A DNA stretch of 64,000 bases from Thalassia testudinum (lineage: Eukaryota; Streptophyta; Magnoliopsida; Alismatales; Hydrocharitaceae). Under the pieces are notes generated by a model. That model did not search any database and was not told the origin of the DNA. It was given only the letters and a program-made list of their open reading frames with translations. The first letter of the stretch is position 1, and every line of letters begins with the position of its first letter. Positions 10,926 through 21,605 of the stretch are shown here, piece by piece. The position numbers were made by a program, and so were the translations under genes. The DNA lies in NCBI GenBank assembly GCA_037157565.1, contig JAZHRO010000012.1:63107501-63171500 (forward strand), given 5' to 3'.

Positions 10926-12316
10926 TGTGCGTTAATGAAATACCATAATGGGCTTGGGAGCATTGCATGCGAGACAAATTAAAATTGCTTATAATCAATG
11001 TTTAATGATTGTATGTACAATTGTGTATTGAAACAGACCTCAGATGAGCAATCGGACAGCACGGATGGAGTCACTCAAATCCGACATCCTAAGCTCCCTC
11101 GATTGGCCCAAGAAGTTCTGGCCGTTGATCATCAGATCAACGGCCCACAAGCTGCCACATCACCGCATCATCGCACCCTCATCCATGCAGCACTCCTTGC
11201 CTAATCGTGCAAAGCATTTTAAGCTATTCGATCGCTGAGAAGCCACCAGCTCGCCCTCAGCACCTATCCATCGCGCCCAGATGAGATTTCGATCATCCGA
11301 TCATCCATCGGACGACTGAGAGTTAATGCAAATCCATGACAAATTCTGAAGAGCATTGCAGCGGTCAGCGCCCACCCACGCACTCATCCGACGCCCGTTT
11401 GAAACACGCTAGCCGCATCCGCGTGCACGATCAAAATTCATCCATTGATCCGCGCATGGACGGTGCTGTTGGAGGCCACGCGGCGCAGCGGATGCGCACG
11501 GATGCTGACGCATGCGATAACGTGCGGGGCGTGTGCTGCACAAGTGCGATCCTTAGCGTGCGCACACGTGAAGTCTTAATTGTCCAATCTTCGATCGGAC
11601 GGTGCATAGCGAACGCACGCGGATCGTGAGCGCGGCACGAGAGGAAGAAGAACATGTGCGCGCTTGGACCGGCGGACAGAGGACTTCATCGACATTTTTG
11701 GAAGGGCTTTTGCGATGTCCTGGACGTTACTAAACCCCCTTACCTCAATTAGAAGTCCTTTTCTCCTATTTATGCCACCTTCAACCTCCCTATTGGAGGC
11801 ATTGTATAGACACACACCTTCCACCAAACTCCTAGCTCCTTTCTAGCTTCCCCAAGGAAACTTTACACACGTCGGAGTTGTCAAGCCGCCGATCGAGCCC
11901 TCCTCCACCGCTATGGCCACCTTGCCTTCTCCTCTCTCTCTTTACCCTAGTTTCATATTGCTTTTGTTTAAGCTTTTAGTTATTGTTGTATTTGCAAACA
12001 AACTCAAGTTACAAGCTAAATGCTAACGTGGATGCTGTTTCTTACATCGCTCTCACTTTGTGCAAATGAATGTCATGATTTGAAGAAAATTTCTAACCCT
12101 ACTCTCTCTCTCTCATCTCTCTCTCTCTCTTTCTCATTTTCTTGCATGCAAACCAAACTTCATGTGACAACTAAAAGTAACAAAGTAGTTTGATTTTACG
12201 CCTCCTTGTGTTCAACACTTAAACTCACCAAATCCACATTCTAGATTAAAATCAACGTCGCGAACGCATGCTATAACAACACAATTAAACAACCTCGTTC
12301 CACGCATGTTAGTTTT

Positions 12317-12334
12317 TGGCGTCGTTCCCAGGGA
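12317..12334 (+). other. Primer-binding site of the X copy, tRNA-Asp type
   Basis: TGGCGTCGTTCCCAGGGA, followed by GGCAATGG, lies six bases after the LTR end. It differs from the perfect tRNA-Asp complement at three positions. Confidence 0.8.
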
Positions 12335-12600
12335 GGCAATGGATTTCTTTTGTTGCTTTCATCCCACTTTCGTGTTCACATTGTCTAACTCATTTTCTCC
12401 CACTACTTCATTGATTGCAGGAACTCAACGCATGGGTGGCGAAGGAGTGCGATTCGCGACGGTAGGATGGAGTCAAGTGCAGCGAAGACCAGTTATGAGT
12501 ACCACTCCACCCTTTGGTTGTTTGCGTGCTTAAAAAAAAGAAAAGTACAACAAAAAATATATAAATAAAAATTTGGCGTGGTGAATGACTACTTGACCCA
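12335..12600 (+). mobile_element. Leader of the X copy, truncated
   Basis: This stretch aligns with 63594-63840 downstream of the X primer site at the window end, including the conserved TGGTTGTTTGC. Similarity stops near 12600, where reversed LTR sequence begins, so the body of this element is lost. Confidence 0.7.
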
Positions 12601-13440
12601 TGTTTACGTAGCGAAATTAAGCTTTAAAAACTGTGTTATAATATAGTCGAAGTCGCTTTGAAAACAAATAAATTTATTACTCGAAGTTTAGGTCCGAGGT
12701 CGAACACAGGGAGCAATATGAAATTCAAAACTCAAGATCACAATTCAAATCAAGAATAAAGATTACAATAAAAATAATGTCAGGATCAATATGCGAAAAG
12801 AATGGAGTAAAATGGTGATATAAATCACCAATTACTCCTCACAAACAACACTTAAATCAAAGCCTCAAATAGCTGTTAATAAAATGTATCAGACGTCTTA
12901 AATAGCCCTGTGCTACAGTGCTAGATGCTCAACAGTCTCCTAAACCTTAAATAAAAATAATGTCAGGATCAATATGCAAAAAGAATGGAGTAAAATGGTG
13001 ATATAAATCACCAATTACTCCTCACAAACAACACTTAAATCAAAGCCTCAAATAGCTGTTAATAAAATGTATCAGACGTCTTAAATAGCCCTGTGCTACA
13101 GTGCTAGATACTCAACAGTCTCCCTAATGGTTCTCCTTTCTTTCTCTGTTTCCCCTACCTTATCGTCTCTTCTTCTTTTTTTCTCGGTGCTTCTCCTTTT
13201 CCTTCTCTGTTTGTGTAGCTTTTTTCTTCTGCTCAGGCCTTCTCTTTCACACTTTTCTTCCTCTTCTTCTTTCTTTCTTCATGCACAGAGGGTAGCAATC
13301 ACAAGTTTTGGCTAAGTGTTGCACAGGGAAAAACCCTCCCCTGCCCCACACCCTCTCTCTCTCTCTCTCTTCTCAGGCTCTGCCCTCCCAGGGCCTCTCT
13401 GATAAACGCCAGTTTATCATCATTCTTATGCCTTAAAACA
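12601..13440 (-). repeat. Reversed LTR fragment of the A/P/D type
   Basis: Read on the minus strand it ends with the module CTCCCTGTGTTCGACCTCGG, then ACTCGAGTAATAAATTT-like bases, as in the P LTR at 26911-26960. A pyrimidine-rich run at 13130-13290 is the complement of the purine-rich part of those LTRs. It contains a 183-bp tandem duplication and AGACGTCT sites. Confidence 0.6.
12769..13134. repeat. Tandem duplication, two 183-bp units
   Basis: The stretch beginning at CAGGATCAAT (12781) recurs from 12964 with only a few differences. Each unit contains GGTGAT...ATCACC and one AGACGTCT. Confidence 0.9.
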
Positions 13441-14719
13441 AACCTAGCTCTTAGGATTTTACTCCGCAAACGGGTTTTTGGGCTGCATTTAGGCGTAAAA
13501 TAGGTTAGGCATGCATTACATTTTTTATTGTCTTTTTAATATGTTTTTGTGAGTGTTAGGGATGAACAGATATATAGATCCCTAAAACCCTAGCACTCAA
13601 GAAGGCAAATGGTGAAGGAGAAGCCCAGACTAGCTGAAACTCGACCTGATCCAGCTCACCTCAGCTGGATCCAGCTCACCGTAGCTGGAACCTAGCTTAC
13701 TTGAACTAGGGTTAGCTCATCCCAGCTCCATTCAGCTAATCTCAGTTGGATGGCAGCTCAAGAGAGTTCACCTTAGCTCACCCTAGCTCAAGTCAGCTCA
13801 GATCCAACTCAACTTAGCTGAGTCTAGCTCATCTCAGCTCCCACTAGTCCACAGGGAGCTCTAGCTAGCTCAGCTAAGTTGACAGAAGTTCACCCCAGCT
13901 CAGATCCAGCTACATCCAGCTCCACTCAGCGCCAGCCAGCTGAAGAAGAACTCATCCCAGCTCAGGAAGCTCAAGTCCAGCTCCAGAGTTGAAGGACTCT
14001 TTTCAAGATTGGGAGCCACCAACCTTGGAGCAAGAAGCCCTCTTCTTCACCAACTATCTAGAGGATTTGTGTTTTCTTTTCTTATTTGCATTTTTCTAGT
14101 AGTACAAGCTTTCCTCTACTAGGCCTTTTGTAAAACACTTTATCAATTATCTAGTTGCCTTCTTTGCATTTTTTTTGTTTGCATTTCTATTAGCTTATTT
14201 TTAGCATTCTTCACTCCCTCTCCCTAATTATTCTAGGCCTCCACTTGCCTAGAGTGAACTTAGGGAGAGGCTCTACTTGCCACATAGAAGTAGTATTTAA
14301 ATTGAAGTGTAAATCACTTTTCCCGCCATCAGTTCGCATGTTACCTTAGCTTAAAAACAAAAAAATGATATATTGAAAAAATACCAAAAAGAAAGTTGAG
14401 ATTTATATTCCTAGCAAGAGAATCAATTTTGCAACCATATTGCCTCCTTGGACGACCCTAGATACTTCCCTATATAGGATTATAAATTTAAGAGCGAAAG
14501 CGGATTCGCGTGTTACAACGACGTTAAAAACCTGGTTTTACAAATCATACGTATTTCGCAATCACTCTCAGGGTATAGCCAGGTAATTGCGTAGGCGCAT
14601 ACCCGTGTCCAAGGATGTCAGCGTGGTCGCAGCCAAGGAGTGGGCTTTGGCGGGTCGGGTGTACCAGGTCCGCTGGGGAGATGTCATTTAATCAAAAGGC
14701 GAAATCGATTTTAAAAGAT
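13441..14719. other. Unassigned stretch with an AGCT-rich repeat
   Basis: No gene is supported. About 13630-13990 is a degenerate repeat of CAGCTCA and CCAGCT words. The rest resembles decayed LTR DNA, including a CGTGTTACAACGACGTT stretch near 14510. Confidence 0.4.
13630..13990. repeat. Degenerate AGCT-rich minisatellite
   Basis: AGCT recurs about every 8-20 bases, in words such as CCAGCTCA and TTAGCTCA. The sequence is not a perfect tandem array. Confidence 0.7.
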
Positions 14720-15238
14720 GTCACATTGTAATATAAATGAAATCGAGTCGAAAACACAAGAATTTTATTACTTGAAAACCTAGGTATCCAAGGTCGAACA
14801 CATGGAGTAAATTAGTATTTAAAAACTAGAATCACAACATCCAACTTTATAAAATGTAATGACCAATCAAAGTTATAAAGCAAAAAATGAGATCAATGTA
14901 TAGAGAAGCTCAAAAATATCAAAATGGACGTCTAATGTAAAAATTAGATGTCTTAAATCTTTAATGCTACAATGCTTTCTCTGTTCTTTTTTCTTCTTTC
15001 TTCCTTCTCTGATTTCTGACTTTGCCTTCTGATTTTCTCTCTTCTTCTGCCATCTATTCTCCGTAATTACTCTTCTTCTGTCTTCTTTCTTCTTTTTCTT
15101 CTCTTGTTTCCTTAGCTTCCATCTGCCTCTGATTCTTTGCTTGGTCGCACCTCTACTTTCTTCTTCCTTTCTTCAACCTCTGCTTCTGCGGCTTCAGTGC
15201 TTCCTCCTCTTTCCTTGACTTCTGCCTTCAAGTCCTTC
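14720..15238 (-). repeat. Reversed LTR end fragment, A/P/D type
   Basis: On the minus strand the order is a pyrimidine- or purine-biased tract, TCCATGTGTTCGACCTTGG, then TAATAAAATTCTTG, closely following the P LTR end at 26911-26975. It includes a GACGTCTAAT / ATTAGATGTC inverted pair at 14927-14952. It abuts the start of LTR A. Confidence 0.65.
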
Positions 15239-16092
15239 TGATGAGAACCTCATCATAAACCCTAACTAGCACAATCTAACCCAGTTATGTGAGAAAAAGC
15301 TCCTACATGACCCAAAGAAATGCTTAACTCAGAGAATTCTGAGTTTAAGAAGAAAACAAATCAAAAGTGGTAAAACTACAATTTCACCAATACAGTTGGC
15401 AAACAGGGTAATGAAGGGTCCAAACACAGGTCAAACAAGCCTAATAAGAAGGAAAGTGGGATGATCTGATCTAAAAAGGGTTTCACAGGTCAGACAACCC
15501 TAATAAGAACTAAAGTGAGATGATCTGATCTAAAAAGGGTTATAACAACTTCAAGAAATTAAATGACATTCTGTAACCTTAAAACAAACCCACTTCAATT
15601 CACGAGGTTTGAGGCAGGAGAAAAATCAACTAAACCCTCTAAAATTCATAGAAAAATAATCTCTAGGGTTTAGAACCTTCATTTTGGCCTTAGAAACCTA
15701 TTTTGACCTAAAAAGAAAACCATGCTCAATTAATGACTTAATTTGGGTTTTTACGCAAATTGGCTAGTCAAACTTGGTCCAACCTAGAATTAAAATTCAC
15801 CATTAAAATTATTACGTCCAGATTAGTCTTGAATAAAAACTTGAGCCTAAAAGGAGACCTCCTTGGCCGACTTTACAATTTGGTCCACTTCATTTACTTT
15901 TTGACCCTTATCTTTCGAAACACTTGCATTTTGGCCCCCAACTTTTCATCGTTCTTTGCATAACGGTCCCTCCTGCAAACTCTGCGCAGCACCATGCTTC
16001 GGCGACCATTCGCGGAGCATGGCGTTGCGCAGAAAGGGGTTACCGCCCTGCAAAGCAGAAGCGGGGTTGACCCGGCCATGCTCTCTGCCGAC

Positions 16093-16128
16093 CCCATACC
16101 TTTCGTGCGAATGCGCGGAAGGTATGGG
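16093..16128 (+). promoter_or_regulatory. Stem-loop upstream of the LTR A TATA box
   Basis: CCCATACCTTTCGTGC pairs with GCGCGGAAGGTATGGG (two G-T wobbles) around a GAAT loop. The P LTR has a stem of different sequence at the same place. Confidence 0.8.
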
Positions 16129-16197
16129 CGTCCCTTCCGGCCACGCTCCAGCGAGGCTGGCACGTCGCCAGCCCGCTGCTCCCTCTACGCCGACCCC

Positions 16198-16204
16198 TTT
16201 ATAA
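16198..16204 (+). promoter_or_regulatory. TATA box of LTR A
   Basis: CTTTATAAGG lies 70 bases after the stem-loop, matching the CTATAAAAG position in the P LTRs. Confidence 0.6.
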
Positions 16205-17502
16205 GGATCGGCACCCCCTGCCGGTTCCTTCAAGCTCTTCTTTGACGGAGAACACCCCCCACTTCATCCCTTCCTCCTCCGTCAGAAGGCCCGCAGCTTC
16301 CGGCGACTTCCTCCTCTTCCTCCTCGTCGCTTTGCCGCCTTACCTGCAGCAGGGTTCTCCTTGCCCTCTCATCTGCGCTGGGCTATACCCGCCGGCGTCC
16401 ACCGCCTGCTTCCTTGTCCCCGCACTCCTCCTCCAGGGCCCCTTCTTCTCCAGCTCCGGCAGATACGAGCCAGTGGCTCCGCCCTCCCCCTTCGTCCAAA
16501 ACCTAGGTAAATAACTTCCTCTCCTCCCTTACATTTTCCCTCTCTCAATTTACCTTTTTGCTCCACCACACGCGACTTCCACCTCCGCCTGCTCCGTCTC
16601 CAACCACCCTCTCCGACGAGCCCATCCCACCTCCACAGACCTCCTCACCCCTCGCCGACTACCCCAGAAGCTTCCCCTCACTCCACTCAACAGACTCCCC
16701 CGTCCCAATCACTGCCAAATGCCACCCGACCACCCCCCGAACAGACTCATCTCTCCGACCACAGTTGTTGAACGAGAATCTACGCTAACGTGTTTGGTTT
16801 TGGAAAACCCGTCGTTGTAGTTCGAAAGCGAAGGATTCGTGTTCAACAAATAAAATTTATACCGAAATAAGAATTCCGGGTCGAACACAGGGAGGCGAAC
16901 GTTTGATTTAAAAACTCCGCGTTTCGTTTTTTTATTTTGTCACAAAGAAATTCAATTTAAACTATCTAAGTATCTACAACAAATAAAAGAGAGAGAGGGA
17001 GTAAGAGAGAGAGAAAGAATACTATACATGGAAATCAAAATGAGATGTAGAATAGACAAGGAATTTATCATAAAAGAGTTCGTTCCTTACAACTAGAAAA
17101 CATAAAACAATTACTCTAGAAAGCATTAAAAGAATGGAGGGAGAAATGTCCTCCTCGACGATCGCTCGGAGGACGAATAGACTACTCTAGAAAGCAGTAA
17201 ATCTATACTAGAAAGCAGTAAAAAGAATAGGGAGAGAGAATCCTCCTCGACGGTCACTTGGAGGACGAGCCGGACGGGACGACGCCTGGACGAAGGAGAA
17301 CGAAACGGGACGAAGGAGGACGAAGCAGAAGAACGGGAACGAAGCAGCACGCCGTCGTCGTCGCGGGATCCACTTCCGAAGGGGGACGAAAATTTGGACT
17401 TTATCTCGCGAGAAGCATCCCGGGTGTGGGACAAGCTTCTCTTGAGCTTTGGAGAGGTAGAGAGGAGAAGGAAGGGATGAAAATTTCGTATGGAGGGGGT
17501 CT

Positions 17503-17512
17503 CCTTTTATAG
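17503..17512 (-). promoter_or_regulatory. TATA box in the B LTR
   Basis: CTATAAAAGG on the minus strand, with a second copy at 23537-23546 in the other LTR. It is the likely start region of B transcripts. Confidence 0.7.
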
Positions 17513-17568
17513 TTGCAAGGAGTGGGGGCAAAATGGACATTACATCTTCAAAATAATAAATAAGGGGT

Positions 17569-17598
17569 CTTTAGTGACGGATAAAACCGTTGCTAAAG
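17569..17598 (-). promoter_or_regulatory. Stem-loop upstream of the B TATA box
   Basis: CTTTAGTGACGG and CCGTTGCTAAAG form a 12-bp stem around ATAAAA. The right LTR copy (23603-23632) has CCGTCGCTAAAG. It lies 56 bases upstream of the TATA box on the element's strand. Confidence 0.8.
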
Positions 17599-17683
17599 CC
17601 CCGCCGTCGCCGTCGCCGCCGCGCCACGCGCGCCCGCTCGGCTGGCCTGCGCGCGTAACGCAGACGCACGTCCGCGTCGTCTC

Positions 17684-17711
17684 AGCCGTCCGATCGCGAG
17701 ATCGGACGGCT
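17684..17711. repeat. Perfect 12-bp hairpin in the B LTR
   Basis: AGCCGTCCGATC and GATCGGACGGCT are separated by GCGA. The copy in the right LTR is at 23718-23745. Related palindromes occur in the X LTRs. Confidence 0.9.
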
Positions 17712-18529
17712 TAGATCGCGCCCGCGCCCGCTGCGTAGCGCGCCGCCCGCGTGCGATCGCGCGCCCACCAGGGCGTCCAATTGCGCGTCGGCGCTATCGG
17801 GCGCGCGCGGCCGTTGGATCTTCATCCGACGCTCGTGCGCGCCCGCTCGCCCGCGCCTTCGCCCCCCTCTCCGCGGCTCGAACCCGCGACCTCCGCTTCG
17901 CCCGCAGCTGCGTCGCCGCTGCGCTACGCGGGCGAAATGGTCGCGCGGACGTTTTTAAACGCGCGCGACCGCAGCCGTTGGATCGAGATCCAACGGCGGA
18001 GAGGAGACGTTGCGTGGTCTTCACAGGACTCCTGCGGCCGATTGGGCGGCTGGGATGGCGCCACGTGGCGCCATCTTGGCCGTCCATCTTCTGGAAGTTG
18101 TAGATGGTGCCACGGATGTCGGATTGACTCGATTTTTGTGTCGTTCGGCTGCGATCGTCGATCCGAATTCATCCGTGTGGTCGGATTTTCCATCTGAAGT
18201 GCGGATTTACACCATCCTGGCCCTTGATCTTCTAGGGTTCCCCGGTCTCTATCTGATGCTACGGATGCCTGATTAGGGCGATCTTGGAGTCGTTGAACTC
18301 CAATCGTCGCCCTGATCATATCCATACGGTTGGATCTTTGATCCGAGGCCCCGATAAAATATTTGCCCTGTCCAAGCACATAAAAGGAGACAATTAACCT
18401 CCATTTTATTCAAACTACTCTAAATGCAAGATGATGCATGTAATGCAATATTTATATCATGAAATGCAATCCTATGCTTAAGAACATGCATAAATAGACA
18501 TTTTAAGTAGTGTAAATGTGTTTACATCA

Positions 18530-18541
18530 TACCCCCATGCC
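18530..18541 (-). other. Polypurine tract of element B
   Basis: On the minus strand GGCATGGGGGTA directly precedes the 3' LTR start TGATG. It would prime plus-strand DNA. Confidence 0.85.
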
Positions 18542-18545
18542 TATC

Positions 18546-18566
18546 TTTTGCTAGTCCCTAGCAAAA
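18546..18566 (-). other. Stem-loop next to the B polypurine tract
   Basis: TTTTGCTA and TAGCAAAA form a perfect 8-bp stem with a 5-base loop. The same structure occurs at the equivalent place in P and P2. Confidence 0.85.
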
Positions 18567-19743
18567 ACTATATGCTATTTATAAAAGAATTAGGTTAGAT
18601 TATTTGGACCTGAATTATTTTCAATCATTAAGAAATTGTCTACTTAAGAACTGAACTTTCAAAGACACAACAGTGCCCAGGTATCAGCCAAAATGCAGAC
18701 CGCCTCAAGCCTCGCCTTATTCAAAGAAAAATTTCTTTTTCTGTTTTTACTCTTTTTTTTTTTTTTTTTTTTTAGATTTTCAAATTTTAGGGTTTAAGAG
18801 TGGTTTTCTACGGCCATTCAACTCACCCAAGATTTGATGAGAACCCTAAGTTTTAAGCATCTTATTATGATTGTGATAGACTCGTTGACCGGCAATTAAA
18901 ACGGACTTCGGATTTCTACGCCTCTAGGTGACCTCAAAAAGAATTCTGCCTAAAGGTGTATCTTTACAACCGGTAGCTTTCTCCCTACTTTTATTTTTTA
19001 ACGGGGTCAACACAAGGGTGAATCCAGTGTATATCTCCCCGGTTTATTCTACTTCTCCGCTTCTTCCTAAGTGTTTTGGGAATTTTTAGTGCATTTTCTG
19101 AGCTGGGTTCTGGACAACCGGTCGATGAGCTGTTACCACCGACAACTTGCCAGCCATACTCGTGCGGCGAAGTGTGGCTTATTTCTTTTTGTTCTTTTCT
19201 CCTTTTTGATTTTTTTTTTTTTTTTTTAAGTAGGTGGCTTCCCTGGTCTAAGATTTACCTAAAGGCAGCAAAAAGAGAAAGGTCCAGTGACTGGGCTCTG
19301 GACAACCTACCTATGGGCTGTTACCCACGATAACTTGCCAGCCATATCACCCTAGAAGGTTCATTAGCTACCCAATTTCCGTTAAAATCGCCAAACAACG
19401 AGTCAGTGCAAAGAAAGTGTGTAGATGCTTAAGACTCAAAATTCCCTCACATCAGAGGGCGGGTTGATAAGTCGTGTACTTATCACCCAAACTTATTTAT
19501 TCCAATTATAATAAAATTCAGGTTGGCGAGAACTCGAAAAACAAATCCACATTTTAGTGGATACATAGGCTGATTAAGTCCAAAGACCTGAAGGGTCTTT
19601 GTGTTCAGAACATAATATAGTATTTCTTAAGATCGAAAATTTTCTTAAACCCAAATTCTCTTTCCTAATTTTGATTTTTTTTTTTATATATATAAAATAA
19701 AACAAATCTACGGAGCTGACGAATGAATTCAAAGATAAATATC
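18567..19743 (-). other. 3' noncoding region of element B
   Basis: No reading frame is supported. It holds a poly(T) run (18749-18773), a (T)n run near 19208, and two copies of a ~60-bp motif at about 19105-19167 and 19291-19349, both containing GAGCTGTTAC/GGGCTGTTAC and AACTTGCCAGCCATA. Confidence 0.6.
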
Positions 19744-19780
19744 CATCCCCCCATGCCTATCTAATGCAATGTCCTCATTG
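19744..19780 (-). other. Second stem-loop and polypurine-like tract in B
   Basis: On the minus strand CAATG and CATTG flank AGGA (19780-19767), then TAGGCATGGGGGGAT follows (19758-19744). It is the counterpart of the internal tract at 33940-33977 in P. Confidence 0.7.
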
Positions 19781-21605
19781 TATTAAAAAGACATAAAATA
19801 GAGAGGGAAAGCGTAGAAAGCACCTGAATTGCGTGGATATCGGGTCCGCTCCGAGATGAAAATGAAAAAGAACTGTATATGTGCTGAGTTTAGTGCCTTC
19901 AGCTAGGCACACTATACAAAGAAAAGAAATGAAGAATTCACATGTGCAGGTCAGAATTAGAATGAACAGAAGAATCCTCTGACCTGTCAGCAGAGGTCCA
20001 CAGATGTGGACCAGATTGTGGTGCAGACCCACACCCCATAATCGAGAATATCTTAGGTTCTGGATAAAAATTACCCAAAACCTAAAATCAAAATGCAAGC
20101 GGGGTCGGGCCTGCGATTCGTGAGGATGCAACCCAAGGCCAAAATGTCGGGTTACAGAGAATTGAAGCTCAAAAGGATAATCGTTAAATGTGTGCTTGAG
20201 TTTGACATCCTCGAAACAAATGTCGTAAGGGTTCTGATTTGATGGTTTCAGTTTAAAAGGAACCCTTCGACTCAATCTTCCATTTCCTCCAAAATTGACT
20301 TCCCAAATCAGAATTTCCCAGCTCCTATCCTCCTCATTCGGCATATCAAATTCCATGACCTCTTGTATATTCATCACCCCGTCTGAAATCTCCAAGTCTA
20401 GATGATGTGGCAAAATCAAAATTGACTTGGGTCTAATTATCTCAGAATTAAAATCATCAATAAGCTCAACAGGGTGTAACTGATAATCAGGGCATTGAAT
20501 TAATTCCTCCAGAAAATACGATTCTGGATCTGTATCGTGTGCCCTAATAAGATCAGTTTCCTCCGTTATTGGGCTATCAAATAATCTATCAGATTCCTCA
20601 GGCCCAATCGTCTCACAAAAATCGTGATTTGAAAACTCGTGTGAGACTTCTCAACTTGAATCTTCACCATCAGGATCCGTATCAATGTATGTCCCAAAAT
20701 CATTTGTCACTTTGCGTTCCAAGGAGACATACGTTTCCTCGTAACCCGGCTCAGGGATTTCAGGTGAAGAAATCAAATCATCCTTAATTGGTTGTTTTAA
20801 TTCAATCTGGTCAGCTTCGTAACACGTGTCCCCCCCCAACAGGTGCCTGAGCAGGTTCTATCATTGGCTTTCCTGAAGAGAGTTCATCCTGGGAATTATT
20901 CCAAGATTGAATCAAAGCAACCACGAATCTCATCCTCAATTTCGCTAATTTCCCAAGTAGAAACTCACCCGGGTTCTTATCCTTAACATCCTGGAGCCAA
21001 TCCAACAAAGACTTGTTTAAATCATCAATCATTTCAATCAGGGGCTCCAATCTCTCAATGCAAGGTATTGGCTGAACTTCTAAAGATTGAATGATATTCC
21101 TCAAGTTAGCCAGAACCTTATCTTGAACCTGATTAACCTGAACCAAATGAGTTGGTTCAGGGTTGGGCGGGTTTGACATCAATGTAGAGGAATTAACGAA
21201 TTGAGATTCGTTATACCCATCCTGATAATAGGTCATTTCAGATTGTTCAAAAGATGGAGATGACCTAAAGGCAGTGAAATCAGAGGATGGGTAAGGATCA
21301 GTGTATCCTTCTTGATTGTAGATCGCATTAGGTTGTTCATGAAAGGAGGACGATCTATAATCGATGCAACTCTGAGAAGGATAGAATTGAGAATCAAAGT
21401 GTTCAGGGTTAGACCCTAAACACGGGGGTCCGGAATTGTATCCCCAATCCGAATTATCCCAACTAACTGATGGTCGATTACAATACGAGTTGGGATAATC
21501 GTCATGTTGAGGATAATTTACAACAGGAGGGAAAGAGTGGGAATGCGTGAAATATGTGGAAGGATTCATGAGACACGGGAGGAAGAAAGGTGCCCTACAA
21601 TACAA
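19775..21605 (-). pseudogene. Unrecognised ~610-codon ORF of element B, broken
   Basis: I do not recognise this protein. One reading frame runs from 21605 (a second Met lies at 21569) to 19775. It is broken by a frameshift in a run of eight G (minus strand, 20837-20830) and one TGA at about 20650. The first ~170 residues are rich in Tyr, Ser, Asn and Pro and contain a loose internal duplication (YNQEGYTDPYPSS against YYQDGYNES). Next comes a helical, Leu-rich segment of about 80 residues, then an acidic stretch rich in Asp, Glu and Pro. The C-terminal ~100 residues include a ~25-residue hydrophobic segment that could span a membrane. A Tyr/Asn/Pro-rich part followed by a helix recalls the end of the P gag, so a remote gag origin is possible, but no capsid domain is visible. 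Confidence 0.55.

Larger units (their letters stand above)
8174..12311 (+). mobile_element. 5' LTR of an element X copy, split by a T solo LTR
   Basis: The LTR starts at TGACAACTC (8174-8232) and resumes at 10926 after the inserted solo LTR. It runs to about 12311, directly before a tRNA-Asp primer site. Removing the insert leaves about 1.44 kb that aligns along its length with the X LTR at 62198-63570, including the shared GAGCATTGCATGC and the CAACGGCCCAC block. A TATA-like CTATTTAT lies near 11767. A GGGGGTA run just before 8174 looks like a polypurine tract and leaves open whether this LTR once closed an upstream element. Confidence 0.75.
15239..16765 (+). mobile_element. LTR A, left part (Athila-type)
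   Basis: It starts TGATGAGAACCTCATCAT and aligns with the P 3' LTR from 35278 to about 36780. It stops abruptly at CCGACCACAG where element B begins. The right part resumes at 23979. It carries a stem-loop (16093-16128) and a TATA box (16198-16204). No polypurine tract precedes it, so it was a 5' or a solo LTR. Confidence 0.8.
16766..18529 (-). repeat. 3' LTR of element B, complete, 1764 bp
   Basis: On the minus strand it starts TGATGTAAACAC next to the polypurine tract and ends CGTTCAACA. It holds a TATA box (17503-17512) and several perfect hairpins: 17569-17598, 17684-17711 and 17975-17996. Confidence 0.9.
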
